Shown here: positions 1 to 11,400 of the stretch, piece after piece | How positions within the stretch are numbered: the first letter of the stretch is position 1 | Layout of the letters: every line of letters starts with the position of its first letter | From: Gloeophyllum trabeum ATCC 11539 | Lineage: Eukaryota; Basidiomycota; Agaricomycetes; Gloeophyllales; Gloeophyllaceae | Length of the DNA: 64,000 bases | Reading direction: 5' to 3' | Assembly (NCBI RefSeq): GCF_000344685.1 | Contig: NW_006920416.1 | Coordinates: 1,049,249-1,113,248, forward strand | The notes under the pieces: generated by a model | Told to the model about the DNA's origin: nothing | The model's input: the letters and a program-made list of their open reading frames with translations, nothing else | The model's database searches: none | Program-made: the position numbers and the translations under genes

Positions 1-31
1 TCATAAGTACTAGTGATCACTCTAGCCTCGG

Positions 32-3000
32 CTACTCCTCTCTCGATTGACTACGCCTCTCAGCCCTTGCATTTCTCTCTGCTCTCTGCTCATCTCGCCG
101 GCGTTGCCACTCTGCATCATCAGCCTCCTTCTGGTCTCGCTCTGCCATCCGCTGCACCTGGGCGTCCCTCAGCTTCCTATTCTCTTCAAGAATAGCACGC
201 ATCTCATCTTGTAGTTGCTCGTAGCGTTTCGTGTCCTCATTCTTCAACCTCTTCTGTGCGTCGGCGTATGCCTGGCTCTTGCGCTGGTGTTTCATGGTCC
301 ACCAAAAGCGCTCCCGCTTGGACTCGTCACGCCACGCCTCCAGGTACTCGGCCCTCTTCTGGTTAAAAATGCGCACAACATCTGGTATATGTCTGGTGCG
401 GAGCAGCGTGAGGAAAGACGCGAAATCAATGGCGTCCGAGCTGCTCCGAAGGTCCCATTCAGGGCAGTTTGTGTCCGCAATACGGTGAATAACTTTAATA
501 GCCTGTTCAGGAGGGAGTCAATAATCGACTACGCCACCAAGGAACGGGAGCACATACAGGGTCTTTCATTATATCCTCCTCCCGCGTTGGGTCCGGCGCT
601 GGGACTTGTTCAGCCCAACCACATAGGAGCCTGCCCTTCGTCCCGACGGTGGCGATGGCGAAGACTGGCACATCAAACATGCCCATCGTCTCATAATATT
701 TGGTGCCGGAAGAGACGTAGACCCGTGCTTGATTCAATCCCTGAAGCGGATGAATGCGACCGTGTTTGTACTCGCAGTACAAGATTGGTAAATAGACGGC
801 TGCGCGCGGTGTCAGTAGAGCTTCACAGTGATACACATTGAAACCTACACTTCCACTCCCCGGCTTGGGGTGAGCCACTAGCCGCATGGTCCATTTTCGG
901 ACCGGAGACTGCATCAGTAGGTGTCAGGCTGGGCGTCTTCTGAGACGGGGCACTGACAGCCATTGAAAGGCTGGCGTTTGCCAAGGGCACTTGCCCAGCC
1001 TGAGCATCAGATGGTGAGTCAGTGGTGGCACCTTGGGGAATCTCGCCTGTTGAGGACACATTTAATTCCTTGAAATAAGACAACATAATGTAAACGAACC
1101 ATCGGCCAATAATGCCGCAGGCTGCATTGCACGCGTGAACCGGCGAATCTCTTGAGCTAGTAGCGGCGCGGAATCCCGCAATGGTTCATCCTCTCGCGAT
1201 GTGATATCAATGGCATCCTCTTCTTTCAAGTCTTCCGTCGGATCATGCTTTGAGCTACGTGGCTTGAAGGTGCCCACAATCCAGGAACTGAGTATCAGAT
1301 CCTTGAGATGGTGGTCCACATCCTCGAAGACATTCGGGATTTCGGCAAATACGATACCATCGCAGATGGCATAGTCAAACTCGTGCTGCAGCGTACGCGC
1401 ATAAAGCGCTTCCAGTTTAGCTGAGTGGTTGACATACATAGACATCCCAGTTGTCCGCCAGTTTCGCTCCTGCTTGAAATTCCGATCCGCGCGAGCACAA
1501 AAATCCTGCATCGAGGAAGAAAAGTCATCCACCAGGTCACTGATCAATTTGTCACCTGACAGGATTTTCATTGAAGACGGAGAGGGAAAACTGTATTTGG
1601 TCAACAAGTAAGATTTGGTGCTGGCGTATACACTGGCGAAAGCAAAGTAATGGTCGTGCTCAAGGTCGGATCCGTCTTCCTTGTTGTCCCGTTCGCTGCA
1701 GATCACATCGAACAGAGTGTTTCGAGAAAGCGGGGTGCGCCGTTCCAGGCTATAGTAACCAAGTTGAAGTCAGGAAACTTCCACAGGATGAACCAACACT
1801 TGCCGACTGTGCATGTGATAACCCAACTCTGCCTCAGCAGTGATAGGAACTGGGGCCCGTCCGCTCAGATAACTACTAATGATACCGTCCCATTGTTGCC
1901 TACACTCCATTTCGTTCGAATCAGGCCATAGTCCCGCGCCACTCGACATCTGTTCCGACTGATACAATGTATTGGGTAGTCGTGCCATGAGAAGTCTTCG
2001 AGCGATTGCCGACTGGTCGTCATCGATGGGGAGCAGGAGATCAAATGCACAATATGCCCGGAGCACTTGCTGAAGGGCCAGTTCGCTATGATATCGGTAC
2101 CAGACATGCGTATGCTCTGCCTGATAGGAGATCACACGTCAATATCAGCATACATGAGCAAATCTGGGTCAGGAACTCACGTTGAGCATGCGAAATTCTC
2201 CAGTTTCTTTAGTGTCGTATATGAGGCATTTTCTCTCGTGGTCGTAGTTTCGGATTATCTTCTCCGCCGAGGTCAAGCTCACGGACGGGAGCGGCTGCAG
2301 CAAAGGTCAGCAGTGTCAACACAGATGATCCTAGACGTACATGCACAGGGCATAATCTGGGAAGGAGAACCTTCTGTATGACGTTATACAAGACCTGGGG
2401 GATAAGGTACACAGATTGATACACGGGCGGGAACGCAGCAGATGCGATACAGCGGTCCACATAAATCTCTGTTGGACGATCACACGTAACATCTCGACTA
2501 TCCTTGGCAGGGCTGTTAACATATCAGGGAAAGGACTTCGCTAAGGCAGGACGCAAACTGGCCTGGAGGCACTCACGACACTCTTCGCTCGAGCATAGCT
2601 GAATGCCAAACAGTCAGAGGGTCCGACAAGGGTCGTACTGCATGCCTAGTACGCACGCAGTAATGGGTGTTTCACTGAGCAGACATGAGAGCCAAGCACC
2701 ATAAGAGACAAAAGGCACGTACGCAAGTTGCTGTTTTAGGAGCTCATTATACCGATCTTGCAAAGACTTGTTTGCCCAAGAGTCGATGGCCACACCTTCG
2801 GGAACCGAACTGGAGCACAGGTCAGACTATCTGCCACGTGCAAGGAAAAGACAAAATAAAATGGAAAACGACGTACTGCAACGAAGAAGAAGGCACCTGG
2901 CTATGCGTATGTCAATAGCTGATCGTTATTAACTTGATTATCGTCAGACATGCCTTCCTGTGGTTCTCCTTACACTACGTGAGTCATGAAGCAAGCAAGT

Positions 3001-4540
3001 CGGAGAATGGCTCACCCTCTCTGCGAGGAGCGACTCCTGCTTCTCATCCTGGAACCGGATATGAGCAATACATAAGATAGGATAGATGAGAGTGACTGAC
3101 AGAGGCCCCGGCTGCATGTCGAAGATGGGATGTGGCAAAGTGTCCGAACCTTCCGCAATCCTGTGGACGTTATTTCTCTGAGGCACGGAAGGTGTGAGTG
3201 GCACTCACATGCAGTTTGCGAGCCAGTGCATCACACGCTGATGAGGATCCGTATCGCACCCCTCAACGTGTCCACCCTCCGTGATGAGATCTATGCGCCA
3301 GGACCTGTTGTCCCCCTTCGATAAGCGCCGATATGTCTCCGGGGCATGAGTCCGCGCGGCGCAAGCGGATGCGGTTAGCGCCTGGCGAAGAGTGGCGAGA
3401 AATAGTGCATGCACCCAAGCCGAATGCCTGTCAGATAGGTCGAATACGCCGAGGCCGTGCACCGCTCGGTAGATTGTGGGATCAGCGTGGGCTACATGAA
3501 CCTGAAGCTGTGCTCAAAATAGCAGCATCATCCAGGAGAGAAAGGCAGGTAACTCACGCATGAATGCGAGATGTCATCTTCCAGCCATCCAAGAACCAGC
3601 TGAAGCGTACACTCATCGGGGGAGAATGCAAATCCGACGAGCACATCGCGAATACCAAAGAGGTCACGCTGCATGAGCGCGCTGCACATGGCACTGTAGA
3701 TCTCGGCCTCTTCCGCAACACAGACCAGCGTGAATAATACTTGATCATGCGGGGGACACGGTAAAAGCAGGTGCGCAGCACCGAAATGTTGGCGCTCGTC
3801 GTCGGATGCAATGGTGAGGTCAGAGAACGGATTATGAATGGCGCCGGAGAACTCCCCGGTGACGCTAATGCTTTGCTTGTCCAATTCATGCATTTCAGAA
3901 GACCGATAGCACTGCCTTGTTCCTTCCTCGTGTTCTTCTTGGGTAGTCACACCTCGGGTGGGCATATCTTGTACCAAGGACGAACTGCCGGTCAATGAGA
4001 CCGGGGTTGTCAGGAAGGTGGCGCGACCATGGTGCGGAAAAAGGCTTGCGGGAGAAGAGATGTACGACTCACAGGGATACACGGCTCGTGCGTAGGAAGA
4101 TTCAAAACTGCCAGATAATCAGCTGTGCGATCATGAGACTTTCAAAGCACTGACTGCATATGTGACCCTGGCAAGATTTCGCGAAGAGCCTCTGTAGCGA
4201 ACGGACCGACGATCGCAGTTCGAGGGTCTTTTCCCAATTGGGGCGCACAGTGCTCAGCCTCGAGAAGGAGAAGCAGGCGCTCGAAAACCTTCCACGCAGT
4301 GCGCATAAGCGTTTCCCGCTTATCTAGTGATAACTGTTTTCGAAGTTAGCGATTACAGAGAACGACAGAATACGTAGCGGTCGAACTCACCTCGCGAAGA
4401 ATTATATCCTGAGTCTGAACTGGATGAGTATCAAGCCCGAGAAGCACAGCGGCAATGTCAGGCGAGAATCGCCCCCAGTCTCCCGAGCACCCTACTAAAT
4501 GAACCTGAACAGGCGTCGCGAGAGGTTGCGCAAACGACAT
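32..4540 (-). CDS. Large many-exon orphan protein, possible PD-(D/E)XK-like
   Basis: I do not recognise a named family; it resembles large uncharacterised Agaricomycete proteins. The start ATG at 4540 opens MSFAQPLATPVQ. Frame-consistent exons are 4391-4540, 4155-4333, 3558-4107, 3209-3507 and 3016-3160, then a poorly resolved set of small exons between about 1790 and 2920, then about 1100-1770, 958-1046, 558-908 and 32-502. Introns are 47-58 bp with good GT/AG ends. Recognisable stretches include YRAVHGLGVFDLSD (exon 3209-3507), DYAICDGIVF (near 1370), YLPILYCEYK followed by NQARVYV (near 780-700), and a C-terminal charged coiled coil ending in RRSQSREE. The D...ExK...QxxxY order resembles RecB-type nucleases, but that is inference. 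The frame is disturbed near 1700-1790. Confidence is high that a gene exists, low for its middle exons and function. Confidence 0.7.
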
Positions 4541-5134
4541 AGTGGCCAGTGAAGCTCACGCGAGTCTGTGATATAATATTGGGAAACGTGTCACAGTCGC
4601 GTGATATACTCACGTGACTCATTGTAGTTCGTGACTGGTAAGTTACAACGTTTCTGATTGGTCAGGACTTACTTCACCAAATTGAACAGACATAATTACG
4701 GACCCACAAGTCCACGCCCCCACCGTCGTCGCACTGCTCGCCTAATACCGAGGAAATGACGCCTATGCATTCTGTATTGCAGAAGGGAAACAAAGGCGTG
4801 GTAGCTCAGTTAGTAGATCTTCCTTAAGCAGTCTTCATCGATTATCGACCACTTCACAGCTTCATGGTTGGAAATACCTAAGTATGTGAGTGAAAACAAC
4901 GTCTCACTGCTTACATAAATAAATGTCACGATCCATTCGACCTTCATACACACTACATGGGCTAGCCGTATACCGTTCACGACTGGCTTGACGATATCAG
5001 ACTCGCCCATAGGCACGCTCTGTAAGCGCGTCATCCTTGGTCCTGCGGAGCGGTGCTTACCCCACGTACTGGGATAGAGACGGCTTTGCTCTCAACGTGG
5101 GCCGCGAGGACTGGCAAAGGGACCGTGCCTTGCA
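4541..5134. other. Intergenic, no supported gene
   Basis: This is the upstream region of the orphan gene at 32-4540. A stretch at 4793-4825 resembles a tRNA A box (GGTAGCTCAGTTAG), but no cloverleaf follows. Minus-strand frames at 4810-5234 show no convincing exon structure. Confidence 0.5.
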
Positions 5135-5596
5135 ATGCTACCAAGCAGCAGAAGAAAGCGGCTTGCCCTCCAAGCTGTTCATCAGCTTTTATATGACGTG
5201 AAGCCTCAGGAGTGTCAGGGAAGGCCGAGTACAAAGTTAATTGACGATCTTCTGGTATCCAGGTCTATCCCATCAGAGTCAGTAGAAGAAATTGAAGTGC
5301 TTCTTGAATACGTAAAGGCTGTGGCATACCATCCGAACCAGTTGCGCAACAATGGGAAGGTAGTTGTATCCACGTTCAGCGGAGAACACAGTCGATTTGG
5401 CAGCGATACCGCGAATGAAGCGTGGACGGCGGTCAAGAGGGCTTTGGAACAGATCACACCGGTGCACACTAATAGGCGTCAAATTTGCCTATACTCGGGC
5501 TCTGAATATCCGAAACTATATCCAGATACATCTGCACTCTTTGTGGAACCTACGGCTCAGTGCGGATGCAGGTGCGGCCGACGCCGAGAACAGTGA
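5135..5596 (+). CDS. Hypothetical protein, weak
   Basis: An open frame of 153 codons opens at MLPSSRRKRLALQAV. Its middle (KLIDDLLVSRSIPSES, then EEIEVLLEYVKAVAYHPNQL) has the amphipathic character of a real protein. It ends in a Cys/Arg-rich tail that looks less natural and could be read-through past a splice site. I recognise no domain. No intron-linked neighbouring exon could be assigned, so this may be a gene fragment or a chance frame. Confidence 0.25.
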   Translation: MLPSSRRKRLALQAVHQLLYDVKPQECQGRPSTKLIDDLLVSRSIPSESVEEIEVLLEYVKAVAYHPNQLRNNGKVVVSTFSGEHSRFGSDTANEAWTAVKRALEQITPVHTNRRQICLYSGSEYPKLYPDTSALFVEPTAQCGCRCGRRREQ

Positions 5597-5930
5597 GCAC
5601 AATGTTTAGGACGGCGATAGCGGTCCCGCAATGACAGCGCAGACATTTTGAATCGGTCACACAAGTTTACTCGGGAAGCTCCGTCTGGCGCCGGCATCTT
5701 CAAGTTACTCCTTTGCGGGATGGGATGGATTAATTATCGCATAGGTGCTTGCACAAATGCAGCCAGAGAGAGGTGGTTTGCCTGGCCAGCTGAACACTTA
5801 TTGCCATCCTGCGGGACGTCTCCCGGAAAGCGCAGGATGCATGTCCCAATGGATATAATTTAAAGTAATTATTTCGAATCTTTGACGTATACAAGAGATA
5901 TTTAGCTCCTCCTTGATTTGGTGTGCAAAG

Positions 5931-5979
5931 TTCACAGCCTGTAGCTGCTGTGGAGTGCAGTTCACAGCATGTAGCTGCT
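5931..5979. repeat. Two-copy direct repeat, 30-bp period
   Basis: TTCACAGCCTGTAGCTGCT at 5931-5949 recurs at 5961-5979 as TTCACAGCATGTAGCTGCT, with one mismatch in 19. Both copies are preceded by related GTGCA(AA)G sequence. Confidence 0.8.
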
Positions 5980-6541
5980 ACGGTGAATTGAGATGGAATT
6001 TAGTACTGATTGTTTACTTCAATATGTAAGTCTATGCATGGACCGGAGTCTAGCTGCAAGGGACGCGAGATAATTCTAAGTCCGCACTGTGTAGCCGTGT
6101 GCCACTGGAGCCAAACATGGCACGCCGGTCCTTGCCGGTTGGTCGAAAAGTGCGACGTATTGCGGGTTTGGCATAACCCCTCTCAAAGGAGGGGCACTGT
6201 ATTAAAAAAGATTTATTGCAGAATTTTACCGCTACATACAAGTGGTATACTTAGTCGTGCTCGTCGTCGGCGGACGGAGCGGTGATGCCATGTACGACAC
6301 GTGATGGTATGCCTAGGGTTGGGGTCTGTTACTAGACTCCTGGCCAGGCGGTCGTCGACGGCGGAGACAGCGAGGACAGGAGTTGAGGACGGAGGAAGCA
6401 GAGATGCCCAAGCCTTATTATACTACTGTAGGCGGTGAAGTGTACTACAGCAGCCCTACCCCCCGAGCCTTCAAGTCAGAGCGTACAGGTGGGGTACCTA
6501 GGGGGGAGGTCCGGTGGGGTACCAGAATAAGGTTTTCAAGG

Positions 6542-6585
6542 CTAACTAGGCTTGTGACTACGTACATTGTCACAAGCCTAGTTAG
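6542..6585. repeat. Inverted repeat, 17-bp perfect stem
   Basis: CTAACTAGGCTTGTGAC (6542-6558) is the exact reverse complement of 6569-6585, with a 10-nt loop TACGTACATT. It lies about 100 bp upstream of the rex4-like start. It could be a transposon-derived palindrome or a transcript hairpin; the sequence alone does not decide. Confidence 0.85.
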
Positions 6586-6680
6586 GCTCGGTTTTGGTGT
6601 CATCCGGGTGTCTGTACCACTTTATGCAACAGAGGACTGAACGCTGGGCAAGGCGAATCGAATACACGGGCTATTGTACG

Positions 6681-8092
6681 ATGACCCACTCTCGAGCGCA
6701 GGCGAAACCCTCTGGTAACTGGTTAGCGTTGAAGAAGGTATAGTATCGTACTGCATTCATTGGCCTCTTATGTCTCGTCTTCAACTAATGTACCAGCATA
6801 TATCCTAATACACTGTCTCAGAAGGCTTCCATTTCCTCTACGAAATCGTCGAAATCACAAAGTGGAGACGATAGACCTCGGAAACGGCAAAGAAGCGAGC
6901 GCCAGACGTCCGTGGCCACGGTCAGCTCTGTCGATTCCGCGGAATTCAAGCACGCGTCGTCCTCCAAGGCTTCCGCGTTCGTCAGTCCGTCTGCGGCAGA
7001 TTTACCTGCAAGCAAAAATGGCGAGTCACTGCCCTGGCTTCGGCAGATGATACTAGGGGAGCTGGAGTATACCACGGCTCAGCAAGCGTGAGTCAATGAA
7101 GGCTATCGTATCAATCACTCATCCCCTGAGTAACAGCATACAGACCCGGGAAGTACCTGGCTCTGGACTGTGAAATGGTGGGCGTCGGTATAGACGGTGC
7201 AGAGTCGTCCCTTGCTAGGGTCAGCTTGGTCAATTACTACGGAGCCGTGCAGTTGGACGAGTTTGTGCGGCAACGGGAACGAGTAGTCGACTACCGAACG
7301 CAGTACAGCGGCATCCGGCCCGCAGACATGGTGAACGGTACGTGCTCTCTCTGTGTCTGAATACTGCGAGTTGCGTCTAAGTCCGTGTAGCAAAACCTTT
7401 CAACGAGGTGCAGGCGAAAGTGGCGGAGCTGTTGAAGGATCGAATATTAGTTGGGCATGCGGTCTTCAACGACTTGAAAGTACGTGATCCGTATCCTGGC
7501 TGTATGCGACCGCTAAATGTGTATCAGGCCTTGCTGTTATCACACCCGCGCCCCCAAACGCGAGATACCCAGCATTTGGCTGGCAAGCACAAGCTTACCC
7601 GCAGTCGCTATCCCGCTCTTCGGAACCTAGTCCAGCAAGAGCTAGGAATGACAATCCAGAGTGGAGAACACTCGAGTGTGAGTACCTGTGCTGCTGTCCC
7701 GCGGCGCGTTCGATTGACAAGGCTAATAGGTCACGGATGCCCGAGCAACGATGGCGCTCTATCGACTACACCGCAAAGAATGGGAACGAGGCAAGAGGAT
7801 GCCGCTTCCAGAGCTTTTGGGCGCGATCTCGAAGGGAAATTCAAAGAAACGGAAACACGACAGTGTTGACGGGCAAGAATCTGATCCGACAACTGAGTTC
7901 CCCGGAGGAGGCAGAAAAGGCATCAGCTCGGGATTGTCGGTTGTCGTGAAGAGGTCGTGGAACCATAAAACTGAAGAGGGAGTTGAAGAAAGGTCTCACT
8001 CCTCTGCTGGAAAGAAGAAAGGTTCGACGCAGTGGTGGAAGCAACTTGGGGATGGTCCTGCTAAAGGTTCTATTTCGTCCAAAGCTAGATAA
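6681..8092 (+). CDS. rex4: RNA exonuclease 4 (Rex4), DEDDh 3'-5' exonuclease
   Basis: Six exons: 6681-6737, 6822-7087, 7144-7337, 7391-7479, 7528-7677, 7730-8092, giving 372 aa with every splice in frame. Members of the Rex4/ISG20 group are 3'-5' RNA exonucleases; Rex4 acts in the nucleus or nucleolus on pre-rRNA. Exo I motif is [11 protein letters not shown] (Asp and Glu). Exo II is GHAVFNDL. Exo III is the His/Asp pair in [16 protein letters not shown], so all five DEDDh residues are visible. The N terminus has the family's NWLALKK motif followed by a basic Ser-rich linker, and the C terminus is basic (KKRK, GKKKGS), fitting nucleolar localisation. The start at 6681 was chosen because exon 1 supplies NWLALKK and its GTATAG donor joins in frame. 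Confidence 0.93.
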
Positions 8093-8400
8093 TCGTTATA
8101 CTGGGCTTCGCGAATTTATACTGGATTTTTTGTTGTCACATCCAGCGAGTTCACTGGTGGAGTCAAGCGTGTTACACATTATCCCTAATTATCATCCCTA
8201 CCCCTGACAGGACGGCGGTTAAAGGGAACACTACTGAAACACGTATGAAGTAAATGGCGATGCAGATTATAAGACAGGAGTCCGTCTATGAGTGATATAC
8301 GATTCAAGCCTGGGGTAACTTGCAAGGGGGTAAACAGTCCGTGGCCCATGAGATATCAATAACGCAAGGGAAGGAATGCGTGCTGGATGTAGTACAGCGG
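8093..8400. other. Convergent 3' intergenic region
   Basis: It separates the 3' ends of the plus-strand exonuclease gene and the minus-strand GTPase regulator. I see no gene, repeat or clear signal here. Confidence 0.5.
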
Positions 8401-11400
8401 CTATGAAAGTCCTTGCAGCGGGGTATCATGTACATCTGGGGAATCACCGGAACCGGTATCGGGCTCGGGGGAGGGGGAAGGGGACGGAGAAGGAGCCAGG
8501 TCTTCCTCGTCTTCTTCTAAGATGGGTTCGTCAAATTCGTCATCGTCCGGATCTAGCTCGACCTCCTGATCCTCATCGAAGATCACATGGAACTGGGTGG
8601 GATGGTTCAATGAGTGTTCATGTTCGACATCATGACTGTTACTTACATGGCCTATAAGGACCTTCACGAACTCATGAAGGTGTCCTAGATTACTCATGAA
8701 AGCCATGAAATTGCCATCCGGAGCGCGTAGGAGACTAGGGCTGAAGACGATGGCCAAGTTCTTGGCCGTCATGTGGTTTTGATCTTCATAGTCAGTGACT
8801 CTGGATGATTAAGGTCAGCACGAAGCTCGCGAGTATTGAAATAGACCCACCTGTCCAGATGTTCAGCTACGCGCTTCAGTACTTCAAAATTGGCAGAAGG
8901 AAGGGCTTGCACGATGTCCCTAAGCCGGACTAGCTTCGAATCGAGATCGTCGAGTTCTAATGCACAAGTAAATCCCTGCAGATCGGTTATTCATGAAGGA
9001 ACTCACTCGCAGCAGCAAGAATTTCAAGATAGGAAGACGAAGGCAATATAGGTCTGGGAAGATCACGAAGCCAGTGTTTGACCAGATCACAGACAGCATA
9101 AATATCAGTTAACGGCGTAACGGGCCATTCGCCTTTCAAACCACGTAAGACTCGGATTGAACCCGACCGGAGAACCGCGCCGACCTTGGTTGATCGCGCT
9201 CTTAAGCATCTGAATATCGGAGCTGGCACCTGCTACTCGATCTTATGTCCAACTGTCAGAACAAACCTCAAATGTTTATGAAAAATGCTCACATATCCCT
9301 GATTCCGTGAGGCCACGATTCTCGATCTCCGAGAGGCACCGTTCGAGGAAGACTGGAACGGCAACTGGCTTTTTATCATCATTCGACTTATCTCTGTGCA
9401 CCAACACTTCAAGATCGACGCCGAAGACTAGGGAATCTCTTAGCGGTAGCGGAGAAGCAAGGAACCCGTACTCACCAGCTCTGGGGTCTCTGGAATGCAA
9501 AGTCGAACCAGAGGCCATATGGTCCGAGAGCTCGGATTGAGGCGGCCCTAGGTATGTAAGTCGCCTCTGGGCTGCAGTCTTAGACACTCTGCCAATGGTG
9601 TCAATCCACTTCTTCAGGGCTTGTTTGTTTATTGCTTGAAGAAGGTAATGACCGCCGTCTTCGGTGTCGAGCCGGAACAGATACGAGCGCTCGTTGTTGA
9701 TAAACGGTGCCACTCCAGCATCGGCAGCACTGAGCGTAAACGAGGGTTTGTTGCCCGGAATGAAGTCTAGCTCTTCTGCAGTCCGCTTCACGCCTACGCC
9801 CGCGGGAGTTTCCGACAAGAATGCACTGGATATGGGCCTCATAAACTGGAAGAAAGCAGTGGACATGCTTTTCTTATTTCTATGTTGCTTCTGTCCTGTC
9901 GCAACAGGCCTTCGAACATGCATAGCTTTGTTGAGGTAATCCTCACGACGATCCATCCGCTGCTGCTCTAGCTTCTTTTCCCGGCTGAGTCGGTCTCGTA
10001 GATACTTGTCCCTCTTGTTCTTTTCCTGCTGCGCCACAACGTGTTTGTGGAACGGTCTATGACCCTTCCTAGGACCAGCCAAGCCATTGTTCGCTTGCAT
10101 AGACTCTCGGTACGCCTCTTCCTTGATCGCTCGATAGTCAAAGTCAACATGGTTAACCTCCTTTTCTATATTGTTTAAGCGGTCGAAATCACGTCGGTCA
10201 ACCTCTCGGCGCTTTCGGTTACGACGTGGCCCAGACTCCGAGACAGTGTTGACTATGATGGAGCGTAAATACCTGATGCACAGATAAGTGGGATGCGACA
10301 CAGCACATTGCGACTCGAACATACCGTCTTTTCTCGTAATTCACTAAGGTCTGGCTTTCATTGTCGGCAGAGCTCAACGTGTCAGAGACGCTCATGACTT
10401 CCAGCATACGTTCCAAGACCCAACCCATATCCACAGTAAGACTTTCCTTATTTTCCACCGATCGCACCTGGGGCTTGCTAAGGAGAGCGGAGATTGATTC
10501 GCAGCCCGTGCCCCTAGCTGCGGCAACATTATACCAAGAACTGTGATGCAGGCGGCTCTCCACGCTAAGGATTGCCGATACGACGGTACTTTCGACGAAG
10601 GATCGGACGCAAGGACAGTCAGCGGGGTTTCGGCTCGATGTAGCATCTGAGTTTCTTAACCTGCATAGCTCGAGTGCTTGCAGATATAGATTCATGCGCG
10701 CTTGTCGGACACGGGACCCAACTTTAGGCGCCACAAGTTTCGATACAAGCCATTTATGCAGTATCGTGAAAGCACGGATGCAACTTCTGATACTGGGAGG
10801 TAGAAGCCGATAGATCGTGTCGTGCGTCAGCTCTGCGATGAGGGGTGACGGTTCGCAATTGAGAACGTGCGAATAAATCGTATGAATGTCGACTTCTTCA
10901 CTCGATTGAGTGAATTGTGGCGGCAAGAACCAGGCTACTCGATCCGCCATCTGGACTTCAAACAAGTCGGCCGTTACAAACAAATCCTACATTTTCGTTG
11001 TGAGCATTCCGGAAACGGAGCCAAAGATATAAAAACTACCTCCTCCGTGACGTTGCTGCACACAGCTGTCGCCATTGCATCGAGGTTGCCGACTAACTCC
11101 TCGGGGCTTATGCTGTCCACATCAGGTGCTTCCCTACCATAGTCATATCTACTTTGTTTGGTGCTGATCTCTCCCGAGACCACTGTCCTGGCCTTGGGTT
11201 TCTGGGTCTGAGCGTAGAAGGACTGACGGAGGCTCCTCAAGTCAGTACTTAGAATCTCCAAAATTTGCCGTGCACCCTGGTCTTCCATCGATGAATCCGA
11301 AGGACACAGGTCATTGCGATCCAGGAAGGCCTGCGCCGCTGCGAAAAGTTGGGGATCATCTAAGCAGTCCTGGGCTCCTCCGCCTATTTCGAGCCATTCT

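Larger units (their letters stand above)
5597..6680. other. Intergenic with small repeats
   Basis: No gene could be supported. It holds a 30-bp-period tandem duplication near 5931-5979 and a strong inverted repeat at 6542-6585. GC- and T-rich patches alternate, and no exon-like frame continues across them. The last part is the 5' region of the rex4-like gene. Confidence 0.5.

Noticed and set aside
4793..4880. tRNA-like start with an A-box-like GTAGCTCAGTTAG
   Set aside because: The D-stem does not pair, no matching 3' acceptor strand is found, and GGTTGGAAATACC is a poor B box. At most it is a tRNA relic.
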